Of a DNA stretch of 40,931 nucleotides, positions 1 to 6,757 are shown one piece after another. Every line of letters starts with the position of its first letter. Position 1 is the stretch's first letter. This stretch comes from a virus. The translations under genes and the position numbers were made by a program. The DNA lies in IMG/VR virus record IMGVR_UViG_3300042922_000652, positions 1 to 40,931 of that record; one strand, given 5' to 3'. The notes under the pieces were generated by a model. The model was not told where the DNA came from, did not search any database, and was given only the letters and a program-made list of their open reading frames with translations.

Positions 1-111
1 ATAGAGTACGTCTTTCTTCTTTCCGCCCAGGGTATAAATCAGCTTAATTTTATCCTCCTCTACCTCCTTGAAATCCGAGTATAGATTGATTACGGTTCCA
101 AAGATTGCAAC
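1..111 (-). pseudogene. Host ABC transporter permease, C-terminal fragment
   Basis: Read on the minus strand, this stretch is an open frame with ISVAIFGTVINLYSDF followed by KLIYTLGGKKDVLY, and it runs off the left edge of the window. The charged segment ending in TLGG fits the EAA loop that binding-protein-dependent permeases (SsuC/TauC/ThiX type) use to contact their ATPase. The N-terminal half of the same gene is at the other end of the window (40759-40931), and joining the two at CAAC restores the frame as IIVAAVS-VAIFGTVINL. The gene is therefore split by the prophage and presumably inactive in the lysogen. The substrate (sulfonate, nitrate, thiamine precursor or other) cannot be told from this fragment. 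Confidence 0.8.
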
Positions 112-134
112 AGATATAGTTAAGAAAGTACAAT
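87..134. other. attL: Left attachment site attL
   Basis: The host/phage junction lies at CAAC (108-111), which also occurs at the right junction (40773-40776). To its right is the phage half-arm AAGTACAAT (126-134), which ends at the first base of the integrase stop codon. Its reverse complement ATTGTACTT is found in the right phage arm. The extent given is 24 bp either side of the inferred crossover dinucleotide AC (110-111). Confidence 0.75.
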
Positions 135-1471
135 CAATCTCTTAAGAAGAATTCTACATTATTATCCTTATCGACAACGATTTTATTGATTAATCCTAAC
201 CAAAATGCTTTTTTCCCATTCGGTGACATTTTTTCATAGTATTCAACGATGTCGTTATTGATAAATTCTTTATACTTTTCTACAGTTGGCTGTTTATATA
301 CGGGCGTTGCTTGAAGCTGCGATACAAGGGAGTTGTATTCCATCTTGTATCTATCTTTGTCAATTAAATCATCAAGATAAAGGTCTTTCAATTTGTCAAT
401 CTTTTTGTTTATCTGCGAGACATCAACCTTTTTAGAACTATCTTTTTGAATGCTTTTGATTGATTGTATTTTGCCACTTATTTGCTGCTTTATATTATCG
501 AGAAGATAGCTTTCAAGGTATTCCTCGTTAATTCTTCTGGTATGTGGGCAGCCGGATATTATCGCTTCCTTACATCTGTAATAATGATATTCAACCGGCC
601 CGCTCTTATTGTTTTGGCGAGTAAAGCAGCTGGTCATAGTATGCTTACATTCTTTACAGAAAACCAATGAGGTAAATAAATAAACTCTTCCAGCAATCAA
701 TTGGTTTTTAAACTCACGAACCTCAACGTATTGGCCGATTCTATAAAATAATTCTTCAGATATTAAAGGTTCACAAAAATTTTTAATACCTCTAAATTCC
801 CCTATATATGTTTTGTTTTCGAACATTCTTCGTATAGAATAGTCATATATTTTATAATTATGCTTATCCCTGGCCATACGAGCGCACCCCATTACAGAAT
901 GATGCAAGTCGTAGTATTCAAATATATCAAGAGCAATCTGTTTTGAGGTATCATCTATCGATAATATCGATTTTTCGATTTTATATCCTAATGGAGCCTT
1001 CCATGCTGGAGTTTCGCCGCGGGATCGCTTGTTTTCAAAAACAACCTTTATTCGTTCACTTGTACGATCAGCTTCATCCTGGGCGATTGAGAGCATAATA
1101 TTAATATGCAACCTACCGTTGGCTGTCGAAGTGTCGTAGTCCTCATATATCGTTTTCCAGTTTACTTTATACTTATCTAGAACTTCTTGAACTTTATAAT
1201 AGTCCGAAATATTACGGAACCAGCGATCTAATTTAGTGAATATAATTATATCAATTAATCCGTTTTCAACATCTATAAGAAGTCTCTGCAATTCTTTTCG
1301 GTGGGATAATCTTTTTCTGGCAGTTAGTCCGGCATCTACATAATAATCTATGATGTCAAAATCATTACCTTGAGCGTACTCTGTTAGTACAGATCTCTGC
1401 GTCTCAACTGACAGGCCATTTATTCGTTGTTCCTCTGTGCTAACTCGGATATATATTGCGCATCTTTTCAT
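134..1471 (-). CDS. int: Serine-type site-specific integrase
   Basis: This 445-residue protein is expected to catalyse phage integration at the adjacent attL/attR. The N-terminus has the serine-recombinase signature YIRVST with nucleophile Ser11. The resolvase domain covers about residues 3-150, the recombinase domain about 160-260, a zinc ribbon has Cys272, Cys275, Cys300 and Cys308, and a coiled-coil-like tail covers about 335-400. The size is at the short end for large serine integrases. It is the last gene of the leftward repressor operon: its ATG overlaps the metalloprotease stop as ATGA, and its stop codon touches the attP arm. It should be transcribed from the repressor promoter at 2682-2710, so integrase and immunity are co-expressed. 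Excision would need a directionality factor, and I did not identify one. Confidence 0.95.
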   Translation of the reverse strand: MKRCAIYIRVSTEEQRINGLSVETQRSVLTEYAQGNDFDIIDYYVDAGLTARKRLSHRKELQRLLIDVENGLIDIIIFTKLDRWFRNISDYYKVQEVLDKYKVNWKTIYEDYDTSTANGRLHINIMLSIAQDEADRTSERIKVVFENKRSRGETPAWKAPLGYKIEKSILSIDDTSKQIALDIFEYYDLHHSVMGCARMARDKHNYKIYDYSIRRMFENKTYIGEFRGIKNFCEPLISEELFYRIGQYVEVREFKNQLIAGRVYLFTSLVFCKECKHTMTSCFTRQNNKSGPVEYHYYRCKEAIISGCPHTRRINEEYLESYLLDNIKQQISGKIQSIKSIQKDSSKKVDVSQINKKIDKLKDLYLDDLIDKDRYKMEYNSLVSQLQATPVYKQPTVEKYKEFINNDIVEYYEKMSPNGKKAFWLGLINKIVVDKDNNVEFFLRD

Positions 1472-2196
1472 AGATTACACCTCGTATAATATGCACTTGC
1501 AGCACTTCCATAAGTGCCGTCATGCCATGCCTTGAGTTGTTCTAAATACAGCTCGGCTTCTAGATCATTTAATGATTTGGAGTATATTTTCTGTTTTTGC
1601 TGTTGCGCATTAGACAATATTTTTATATCACTCAAAGAAGTACCATTAATATATTGGTCTATTTCATATTTTAAGCTCTCTATTCTATATTCAATCACTT
1701 TGAACGTGACATTGAATTTAGACGATAAGTGATCTTTGAAAGACATAATATCGGTAGCATCGCGAAAAGCGTCGTAATCAGCCTTGATCAATGGTAGCAA
1801 TGCTTGATACGGTATTATAATTTCTGCGGCACCTTCGTTCGCTTGCCATTCCAAAAACACATCTTGCTTTGCATAGACAGAATCGATACAGTTAAATATT
1901 TTTTTATCTATGTCTCTGTGAATGCAAAGGTGAACAAATTCATGCCCACAGTCAAGATTCTGCTCAGCATCTGATCTGTCTTGGTTAAGAAGAATAACGT
2001 CTTCCCCTGGGACGCTTCCAATAGCAGCCATGCCTCGTAATGCCTTTGTTTGAAACGCAAGCTTTTTAAGCATTATACCATCATTAATACACACATCTAC
2101 CATATTAAAGCCATAGTCGGTTACGCCTAAGCCTAGCCCGGCTTTATATTTATGCACTTCATCATACAACCTTCCTTTAGTAAAATATTTTGCCAT
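1468..2196 (-). CDS. immA: ImmA/IrrE-family metallopeptidase
   Basis: The protein has 242 residues with the zinc-protease motif HEFVH (His85, Glu86, His89) inside DCGHEFVHLCIH, typical of ImmA/IrrE (DUF955) proteins. In this family the protease cleaves a partner XRE repressor when DNA is damaged, which derepresses the mobile element (known for ICEBs1 ImmA/ImmR). Here the gene lies 3 bp downstream of the repressor gene and overlaps the integrase start by 4 bp, so the repressor at 2200-2511 is the obvious substrate. The C-terminal third (about residues 150-242) is rich in charged residues and not diagnostic. Function as an anti-repressor is inferred from family and position. Confidence 0.9.
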   Translation of the reverse strand: MAKYFTKGRLYDEVHKYKAGLGLGVTDYGFNMVDVCINDGIMLKKLAFQTKALRGMAAIGSVPGEDVILLNQDRSDAEQNLDCGHEFVHLCIHRDIDKKIFNCIDSVYAKQDVFLEWQANEGAAEIIIPYQALLPLIKADYDAFRDATDIMSFKDHLSSKFNVTFKVIEYRIESLKYEIDQYINGTSLSDIKILSNAQQQKQKIYSKSLNDLEAELYLEQLKAWHDGTYGSAASAYYTRCNL

Positions 2197-2199
2197 TCA

Positions 2200-2511
2200 T
2201 TAATTGCCCCCTCTTAGTCTTTTAATAGTCTCGATTGCAAGTTTAATATCATCTGGATGAATTCCGCTTTTCTCAGCTTCTTTAGCGAGACTGAGATAAA
2301 TGTTACTCAGTTCCATTTCTGCACCTAATAAAAAGTCCACCGTAACATTATAAAAAGATGCAAGTTTTAATAATACCTCAGAGTCTGGACTCCTTAAGTC
2401 TCTTTCGTAACCGCTCAACGTATTTGGCGCGATGCCTAGTTTATCAGCTACGTCTTTTTGCATATAGCCCTTCTCTTCTCTTAGTTTTGTCAATCTCTCT
2501 CCGACCGTCAT
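2200..2511 (-). CDS. CI-like XRE-family repressor
   Basis: The protein has 103 residues. The N-terminal helix-turn-helix (about residues 4-60) has LTKLREEKGYMQKDVADKLG and the recognition segment PNTLSGYERDLR, a classic XRE/Cro-CI fold. The short C-terminal part (65-103) is too small for the LexA-like autocleavage domain of lambda CI, which fits control by the neighbouring ImmA-type protease. It is the first gene of the leftward operon, with AGGAGG just upstream of the ATG. It presumably binds the operators in the divergent region 2512-2771 and maintains lysogeny. Confidence 0.9.
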   Translation of the reverse strand: MTVGERLTKLREEKGYMQKDVADKLGIAPNTLSGYERDLRSPDSEVLLKLASFYNVTVDFLLGAEMELSNIYLSLAKEAEKSGIHPDDIKLAIETIKRLRGGN

Positions 2512-2553
2512 AAAAACCTCCTGTGATTAAAAAATAAAATCGCAAAATAGATA

Positions 2554-2582
2554 TTGACAAATCGCACTATGAGATTTATAAT
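2554..2582 (+). promoter_or_regulatory. Rightward early promoter, perfect sigma-A consensus
   Basis: TTGACA (2554-2559), a 17-bp spacer and TATAAT (2577-2582) match the consensus exactly. It points at the Cro-like gene at 2772 and the early operon. The spacer holds an operator (2561-2575). A perfect 15-bp palindrome, TATAATCTGATTATA (2577-2591), overlaps the -10 and the likely start site. Confidence 0.85.
2561..2575. promoter_or_regulatory. Operator in the rightward promoter
   Basis: ATCGCA-CTA-TGAGAT is an imperfect 6-3-6 inverted repeat with one mismatch to the symmetric form ATCGCA-N3-TGCGAT. It sits exactly in the centre of the 17-bp promoter spacer, so a bound repressor would exclude RNA polymerase. 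A further lone half-site ATCGCA is at 2539-2544. Confidence 0.7.
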
Positions 2583-2681
2583 CTGATTATACCACTAATC
2601 AACAACCTTGCATATGCGAGATATAATATCTACAGCTTACCATAACACATGCCCGTGCTATGTCCATCAGCTTACTTTTAT

Positions 2682-2710
2682 ATTATAAATCGCAAAACGC
2701 GAAGTGTCAA
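2682..2710 (-). promoter_or_regulatory. Leftward repressor/integrase promoter, perfect consensus
   Basis: On the minus strand TTGACA (2710-2705), a 17-bp spacer and TATAAT (2687-2682) form an exact sigma-A promoter for repressor, metalloprotease and integrase. It faces the rightward promoter, so the two transcripts would overlap by roughly 85 bp. The perfect palindrome TTAATC-TGT-GATTAA (2714-2728) lies just upstream of the -35. Confidence 0.85.
2689..2703. promoter_or_regulatory. Operator in the leftward promoter
   Basis: ATCGCA-AAA-CGCGAA (plus strand) matches the operator at 2561-2575 in one arm and in spacing, and is again centred in the 17-bp promoter spacer with one base left on each side. 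This is the second site of the same 6-3-6 operator class, so repressor and/or Cro can probably act on both promoters. Confidence 0.7.
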
Positions 2711-2771
2711 TGATTAATCTGTGATTAACAATAGGTAATTATTACTATATTATGGAAGAAAGGAGAATATA

Positions 2772-3032
2772 ATGAGCGGATCAAGTAATGATACTTGGAA
2801 AAAGCGTGGTGAAATCTTAAAAAACGCAAGGCTGTCAAAGGGATTGCTGCAGAAAGATGTAGCTAAAGTCTTGGGTGTTAAGAGTAATACAGTTGCCGGA
2901 TACGAAGCTGGATCGCGCAAGATTGAACTAGATGATGTCGTAACTTTATGCCTTTTTCTCGGTATAGACCTTGCTTTATTTTGTGGAATAAATCGCAATT
3001 TTAAGTTTGTGAAAATCTGTAATGAGAATTGA
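2772..3032 (+). CDS. Cro-like XRE-family regulator
   Basis: The protein has 86 residues with an XRE helix-turn-helix at about residues 11-65: LQKDVAKVLGVKSNTVAGYE followed by AGSRKIELDDVVTL. It resembles the repressor at 2200-2511 in the recognition segment (KDVA-LG-NT-GYE), so both probably read related operators. It is the first gene of the rightward early operon and follows AGAAAGGAG. The likely role is the lytic-side switch protein, by position. Confidence 0.85.
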   Translation: MSGSSNDTWKKRGEILKNARLSKGLLQKDVAKVLGVKSNTVAGYEAGSRKIELDDVVTLCLFLGIDLALFCGINRNFKFVKICNEN

Positions 3033-3098
3033 GTATCTATCAGTCAATTGATACAAGCGGTTTAGCATAATTTATACAAAGAAATATGAGGTGATAAT

Positions 3099-3239
3099 AT
3101 GATGCACGGTACCGTTAATCTTGATAAATTATGCAGACTTCTAGAAAAAATCGCTACTGAAGAAAATCGCGGTTCGATAGTTACTATCAAGATAATACCG
3201 GATGAAAAGCAACTACAACAAACGAATAAGACCGCCTAG
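3099..3239 (+). CDS. Small early protein, unknown (46 aa)
   Basis: A short open frame starts MMHGTVNLDKLCRLLEKIA and ends in a lysine/glutamine-rich tail. It follows GAGGTGATAAT at proper spacing. No family is recognised. The stop codon lies inside a perfect 14-bp palindrome, ACCGCCTAGGCGGT (3231-3244), which could form a hairpin but has no T-tract. Its place between the Cro-like gene and other small early genes and its good ribosome binding site support it as real. Confidence 0.6.
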   Translation: MMHGTVNLDKLCRLLEKIATEENRGSIVTIKIIPDEKQLQQTNKTA

Positions 3240-3277
3240 GCGGTTACCAGTTGGACAAGCTGGGAAGGAGGTCCATC

Positions 3278-3475
3278 TTGAAAGAAGATATTAAAACGCT
3301 CCTTAAATTCATTCTCGGCATCTTAGCATTTCTCTATATCTATGGGACAGCAGGCTCACTCGAGCTTGATATGATCACCGTCCGTCAGGCGCTAATTCGA
3401 TGTGGAGCAGTATTTGGAGCAATAGCAATTGGGGTGGTTATAGCAGCTATAAAACAGCATAGGGAGGAGGGATAG
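3278..3475 (+). CDS. Small membrane protein, unknown (65 aa)
   Basis: I chose the TTG at 3278 because AAGGAGG ends 6 bases before it; the upstream in-frame TTG at 3251 has no such site. The protein has two hydrophobic segments, about residues 9-25 (LLKFILGILAFLYIYG) and 42-58 (CGAVFGAIAIGVVIAAI), with a charged KQHREEG end, so a small two-span membrane protein is likely. No family is recognised. It is 2 bp from the next gene, in the early operon. Confidence 0.65.
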   Translation: MKEDIKTLLKFILGILAFLYIYGTAGSLELDMITVRQALIRCGAVFGAIAIGVVIAAIKQHREEG

Positions 3476-3477
3476 AG

Positions 3478-3678
3478 ATGCTTGATGTTGAATTTACAAC
3501 CATAGAGGAAGGAATTGAAAAACTCAAAAAAGTAGTAAGCACTAGAAATCAGATGGGAGGAGCTCTGTATTTTAATGTTTGTGAAGAAGATTGTTTGAAA
3601 ATCGCTGACAAGTTATCGTCCATGGGTATGAGTAAATTGGCTATCGCTACTATCGGGGGATGGGAACTCAGAAGATAG
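3478..3678 (+). CDS. Early protein, unknown (66 aa)
   Basis: The protein is MLDVEFTTIEEGIEKLKKVV onward, soluble and charged, with two cysteines (CEEDC) in the middle. GGAGGAGGG ends a few bases before the ATG, which is 2 bp from the preceding stop. I do not recognise the family. Its tight packing in the early operon argues for a real gene. Confidence 0.65.
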   Translation: MLDVEFTTIEEGIEKLKKVVSTRNQMGGALYFNVCEEDCLKIADKLSSMGMSKLAIATIGGWELRR

Positions 3679-3690
3679 GAGGTCTTAGAT

Positions 3691-3840
3691 GTGGCAAGGT
3701 TTAAGAAATGCGTTACCTGCTGTCGGCTTTGGAACATCAGCACAAGGCAGGAGATACCAAGCAGCGGATATGTTTGTCCGCACTGCATTAGCGCAAGAAA
3801 AAAGCTCACCAGGTACGGGAATACCAAAGTGAGCGCATAA
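3691..3840 (+). CDS. Small zinc-ribbon protein (49 aa)
   Basis: The frame starts at GTG 3691, 7 bases after AGGAGG (3678-3683). It reads MARFKKCVTCCRLW, then GYVCPHC and a basic tail (ARKKLTRYGNTK). The CxxC plus CPHC pair is a clear zinc-binding arrangement. A competing ATG frame at 3689 lacks cysteine order and looks like a shadow. It is probably a nucleic-acid-binding accessory protein; the exact role is unknown. Confidence 0.65.
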   Translation: MARFKKCVTCCRLWNISTRQEIPSSGYVCPHCISARKKLTRYGNTKVSA

Positions 3841-3892
3841 CAAATTATCTAAGGTGATTGTATCACCAATGACTAAGGAGGTCAAATATTTT

Positions 3893-4291
3893 ATGGCAAA
3901 AGGAATTGTAAGAAAGATTGATGAGCTCGGGAGAATCACTCTTCCGATGGAGTATCGAAAGACATTTGGAATTTCTGCAAAAGAGCAGGCGCCGATCGGC
4001 ATGTACATAGTTGATGGAGAGATCCATCTTGTTAGGGCGGATGATAAGTTCCGTGGAATCGCTCGTAATTTGGACGAGCTCGGGAGATTAACATTACCTA
4101 TCGAGGTTCGTAGATCCCTGAACTTCACAGACCGACAGAAGGTGGATATATATGTGGAATATGGTCAGATCATCGTAAAGAAGGTCGGCTGTGAATGGTG
4201 TAGCAGCGAAGAGGATTTGATGGAGGTTAATGGCCATTGTCTCTGCCGGAAGTGTACTTATAAGGTAGTGGATGCGGTGATGGAGGCGTAG
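3893..4291 (+). CDS. Tandem SpoVT/AbrB regulator with C-terminal zinc ribbon
   Basis: I chose the ATG at 3893 because it follows AAGGAGG (3876-3882) and begins MAKGIVRKIDELGRITLP, the canonical AbrB start. A second copy of the swapped-hairpin motif is at about residues 55-97 (GIARNLDELGRLTLPIEVRR). The C-terminus carries CxxC at 100/103 and CxxC at 118/121. AbrB domains are DNA-binding transition-state regulators and usually act as dimers of single domains. Two domains in one chain plus a zinc ribbon is less common. The likely role is an early phage regulator or an interferer with host AbrB control. Confidence 0.8.
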   Translation: MAKGIVRKIDELGRITLPMEYRKTFGISAKEQAPIGMYIVDGEIHLVRADDKFRGIARNLDELGRLTLPIEVRRSLNFTDRQKVDIYVEYGQIIVKKVGCEWCSSEEDLMEVNGHCLCRKCTYKVVDAVMEA

Positions 4292-4293
4292 TC

Positions 4294-4536
4294 ATGAATC
4301 AACTTGAACTTGAAAAAGCCATGCAGCTCAGGAAGATTGCAGAACGTGCTTTTCCGGAGCCAGTAGCGGACTTCTCTGTTAAGAGATTTGCCAATGGGCA
4401 ATTCACGACTGCAGCAGATGGAAGCTTGATTGAAATCGCAATGATGATTGCGAAAGGGTTGCATGATATAGAAATTCAACATCCTGAGGCTCGAATGATA
4501 TTTGTGGCTGCGCTTAGCGATTATTTGGAGGGATAG
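4294..4536 (+). CDS. Early protein, unknown (80 aa)
   Basis: The protein starts MNQLELEKAMQLRKIAERAF and is soluble and mostly helical by composition, with no cysteine motif. The ATG lies 2 bp after the AbrB-type gene's stop, preceded by GGAGG at 4282-4286. No family is recognised. It is part of the early run that leads into the recombination module. Confidence 0.65.
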   Translation: MNQLELEKAMQLRKIAERAFPEPVADFSVKRFANGQFTTAADGSLIEIAMMIAKGLHDIEIQHPEARMIFVAALSDYLEG

Positions 4537-4540
4537 GCTT

Positions 4541-4684
4541 ATGAGTTATTATCGGACATGCTCAGATTGTGGATCGAATTTAGATCCAGGGGAAACATGT
4601 GATTGTAAATTAAATTATGAGGAGGACACAGATCATGAGAATGATACTGAGAAAAATACACATCCAGAACTTCAAAGGGTGTAA
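4541..4684 (+). CDS. Small cysteine-rich zinc-binding protein (47 aa)
   Basis: From ATG 4541 the protein reads MSYYRTCSDCGSNLDPGETC followed by DCKLNYEED. Four to five cysteines in CxxC and CDC order predict one zinc ribbon, and the tail is acidic. Its last 50 bp overlap the next gene's start, which is acceptable in this compact operon. Small proteins with this CSDCG-x-LDPGE-CDC pattern are known next to phage recombination genes; the function is not known. Confidence 0.65.
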   Translation: MSYYRTCSDCGSNLDPGETCDCKLNYEEDTDHENDTEKNTHPELQRV

Positions 4685-6572
4685 GGATAGGGAAATTAAT
4701 TTTAGCAATAAGACGTCTATTAAGGGAGTTAATGGCTCTGGTAAGACAACGATCGCGGATGCGGTTATGTGGGTAATGTTTGGTAAGGATAGCACCGGAG
4801 CCTCTTCCTTTGATATCCGTCCCAAGGATGCACTGGGTACCGATGTTGATTTTCTTGATATCCAAGTGGAAACTGTTTGGGATGTTGATGGCAGAGAGTT
4901 AACCATTGTTAAAACACAGAAGCAGAATTGGGTAACTAAGAAAGGCTGCGAAGAAAGAACATTCCAGGGGAATGAAAATAAGTATGTAGTCAACACCATC
5001 CCTAAGGCTGAGAAAGAATTCAAAGCCTACATAGAAGGACTGGTACCTGAGGAAGTCTTTAAGTTTGTAAGTAATACAAATGCATTTATGGCTCAGAAAC
5101 CGGTTGATCGTCGAAAGACTTTATTTAAGCTCGTTTCCGACATTACTGATGCGGATGTATTAGCTACGGATCCTAAGTTTGATAGCTTGGCTGGTCAGTT
5201 GGCACAGTTCACTTCCGAGGAGGTTCTAAGTCGTGATAAAAAGGCTCTCCTGGAGAATAAGCGAAAGCTCGATGAAATACCGGCAAGAATAGATGAGGTC
5301 AGCAAAACAATTGTTGAGGTTGATTATTCTGAGAGCGAAGCTAAGCTTCTGGTGCTTAGGGAGCAACTTGCATCCGTTGAGGACAATGGATCCGATGCAT
5401 CGGTATATGAAGAGGTTAATCGACTTAAAGCCGAGATATCCAGATACAAAGGCGAGATGCAGGATATTGAGCGCAATGTCAATTCCAAAATTGTTAAGGA
5501 CCGCAAGGATGTGCAATGCAAGATTATTGATACCGATCAGGCATTAAGCAGACTGATTAATCAAGTATCTGCAGACGAGAGACAGCTCGAGAATGCTAAG
5601 TCTCTAGTTTCTGGCAACGAGGAGCGTCTTAAGAAATTGGGAGAAGATTATACTGCCGAGAAATCCCGTGAAATGGTAGAGGGAACAAATACTTGTCCTG
5701 TATGCCATCAAGAGTATCCCGAAGATATGAAGGAAAGTATGCATGTCGCATTCGATACTGAGAAGGAAAGAAAGCTCAGAGAGATTAATCTATCCGGAAA
5801 GAGTGTTTCAGATGCTATCAAGTCGTACAAGGCTCAAATAATTGAGTTGGAAGAAAGGATATCCACAAGAAAAGCAGAGATCGAGAAGCTGAATATCGAA
5901 AAGATAAATCTACAACATAAACTTGAGGAACTTCCCTCCTCAGTGGACATATCATCTAATGCTGTTTACCAAGCAGCTCAGAATTCTTTGATTAATGCCG
6001 AGGGCAATCTTGATATAGCTCTCAATATGACCAAGGATGTTGATGCCAAGAAACAGGCTATTGCAGAGAGAAAGAGATCTATTCAGTCCGAAATTGATGC
6101 GGTTAATCGAATTTTATCTGGAAGACAGGTCGTTGCCAATGCCAAGGCAAGGGTTGAGGAGCTTAAGACAGAGCAGCGGAGGTTGTCCCAGGATATTGCT
6201 ACTACTGAGAAGGAAATTTACCTGCTCGAGGAGTTCAACAAGGCTAAGGTCAATCTTCTCTCAGATAAAATTAATGCTCATTTCAAGGTTGTAAGGTGGA
6301 AGCTCTTTGAACGTCAGATCAATGGTGGATACAACCCGATCTGTGAGCCTTTAGTAAATGGACAGGCATACAGCAGCGCATTGAACTCCGGACATAAGAT
6401 CTTGGCGGAGCTCGATATCATCCAAGCTTTGCAGCGCATCTATGGTGTATCGGTACCAGTATTCCTTGATAATGCAGAGCGCATTAATGATTTCAATGTT
6501 CCAGAAATGGATTGCCAGTTAATCACTCTTTCTGTAACAGAGGATCCGATACTGAAGGTGGTGAATGAATAA
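4635..6572 (+). CDS. SbcC/Rad50-like AAA ATPase
   Basis: The start at ATG 4635 follows GAGGAGG (4619-4625). The protein has 645 residues: an N-terminal ABC/SMC half with Walker A GVNGSGKTT (31-39), long coiled-coil arms, a zinc-hook CPVC (354-357) in the middle, and a C-terminal half with a Walker B-like VPVFLDNAERIND. This is the Rad50/SbcC architecture in a compact form (SbcC is about 1,000 residues). SMC-like ATPases of this type work with a nuclease (SbcD/Mre11) on DNA ends, and no SbcD gene is nearby. It heads the RecT module, so a role in end processing or replication-recombination of phage DNA is likely. Confidence 0.85.
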   Translation: MRMILRKIHIQNFKGCKDREINFSNKTSIKGVNGSGKTTIADAVMWVMFGKDSTGASSFDIRPKDALGTDVDFLDIQVETVWDVDGRELTIVKTQKQNWVTKKGCEERTFQGNENKYVVNTIPKAEKEFKAYIEGLVPEEVFKFVSNTNAFMAQKPVDRRKTLFKLVSDITDADVLATDPKFDSLAGQLAQFTSEEVLSRDKKALLENKRKLDEIPARIDEVSKTIVEVDYSESEAKLLVLREQLASVEDNGSDASVYEEVNRLKAEISRYKGEMQDIERNVNSKIVKDRKDVQCKIIDTDQALSRLINQVSADERQLENAKSLVSGNEERLKKLGEDYTAEKSREMVEGTNTCPVCHQEYPEDMKESMHVAFDTEKERKLREINLSGKSVSDAIKSYKAQIIELEERISTRKAEIEKLNIEKINLQHKLEELPSSVDISSNAVYQAAQNSLINAEGNLDIALNMTKDVDAKKQAIAERKRSIQSEIDAVNRILSGRQVVANAKARVEELKTEQRRLSQDIATTEKEIYLLEEFNKAKVNLLSDKINAHFKVVRWKLFERQINGGYNPICEPLVNGQAYSSALNSGHKILAELDIIQALQRIYGVSVPVFLDNAERINDFNVPEMDCQLITLSVTEDPILKVVNE

Positions 6573-6757
6573 TGGAGGTTTCCAAGGATTCGAGAGGAGC
6601 TTTATGGATTGCTTGTAGTGAATGCAATCGCGGAGGCAATGGATCAGATCCGGATAAGTGCGGTTGTGGAGGCAGATGTAAGAAGTTTAATGGTGCTGGC
6701 TGCTTCTCCGGAGAATTAATGGGTAAATATAAGGAGGAATTGAACAATGTCAGATAA
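6572..6757 (+). CDS. Cysteine-rich small protein (61 aa)
   Basis: The ATG overlaps the TAA of the ATPase gene (TAATG). The protein has seven cysteines in two clusters, ACSECNRG and CGCGGRCKK followed by GAGC, so it is a zinc-binding fold. It overlaps the RecT start by 11 bp, so it is translationally coupled on both sides. No function is known. Constant packing between the ATPase and RecT suggests an accessory role in recombination. Confidence 0.65.
   Translation: MEVSKDSRGALWIACSECNRGGNGSDPDKCGCGGRCKKFNGAGCFSGELMGKYKEELNNVR

Noticed and set aside
113-116. GATA as the crossover core instead of CAAC
   Set aside because: GATA is also shared at 40778-40781, but the attP symmetry centre falls in CAAC, so CAAC is preferred; both give the same host protein.
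3231-3244. 14-bp palindrome ACCGCCTAGGCGGT as terminator
   Set aside because: No T-tract follows and the next ribosome binding site is close; at most a minor mRNA structure.
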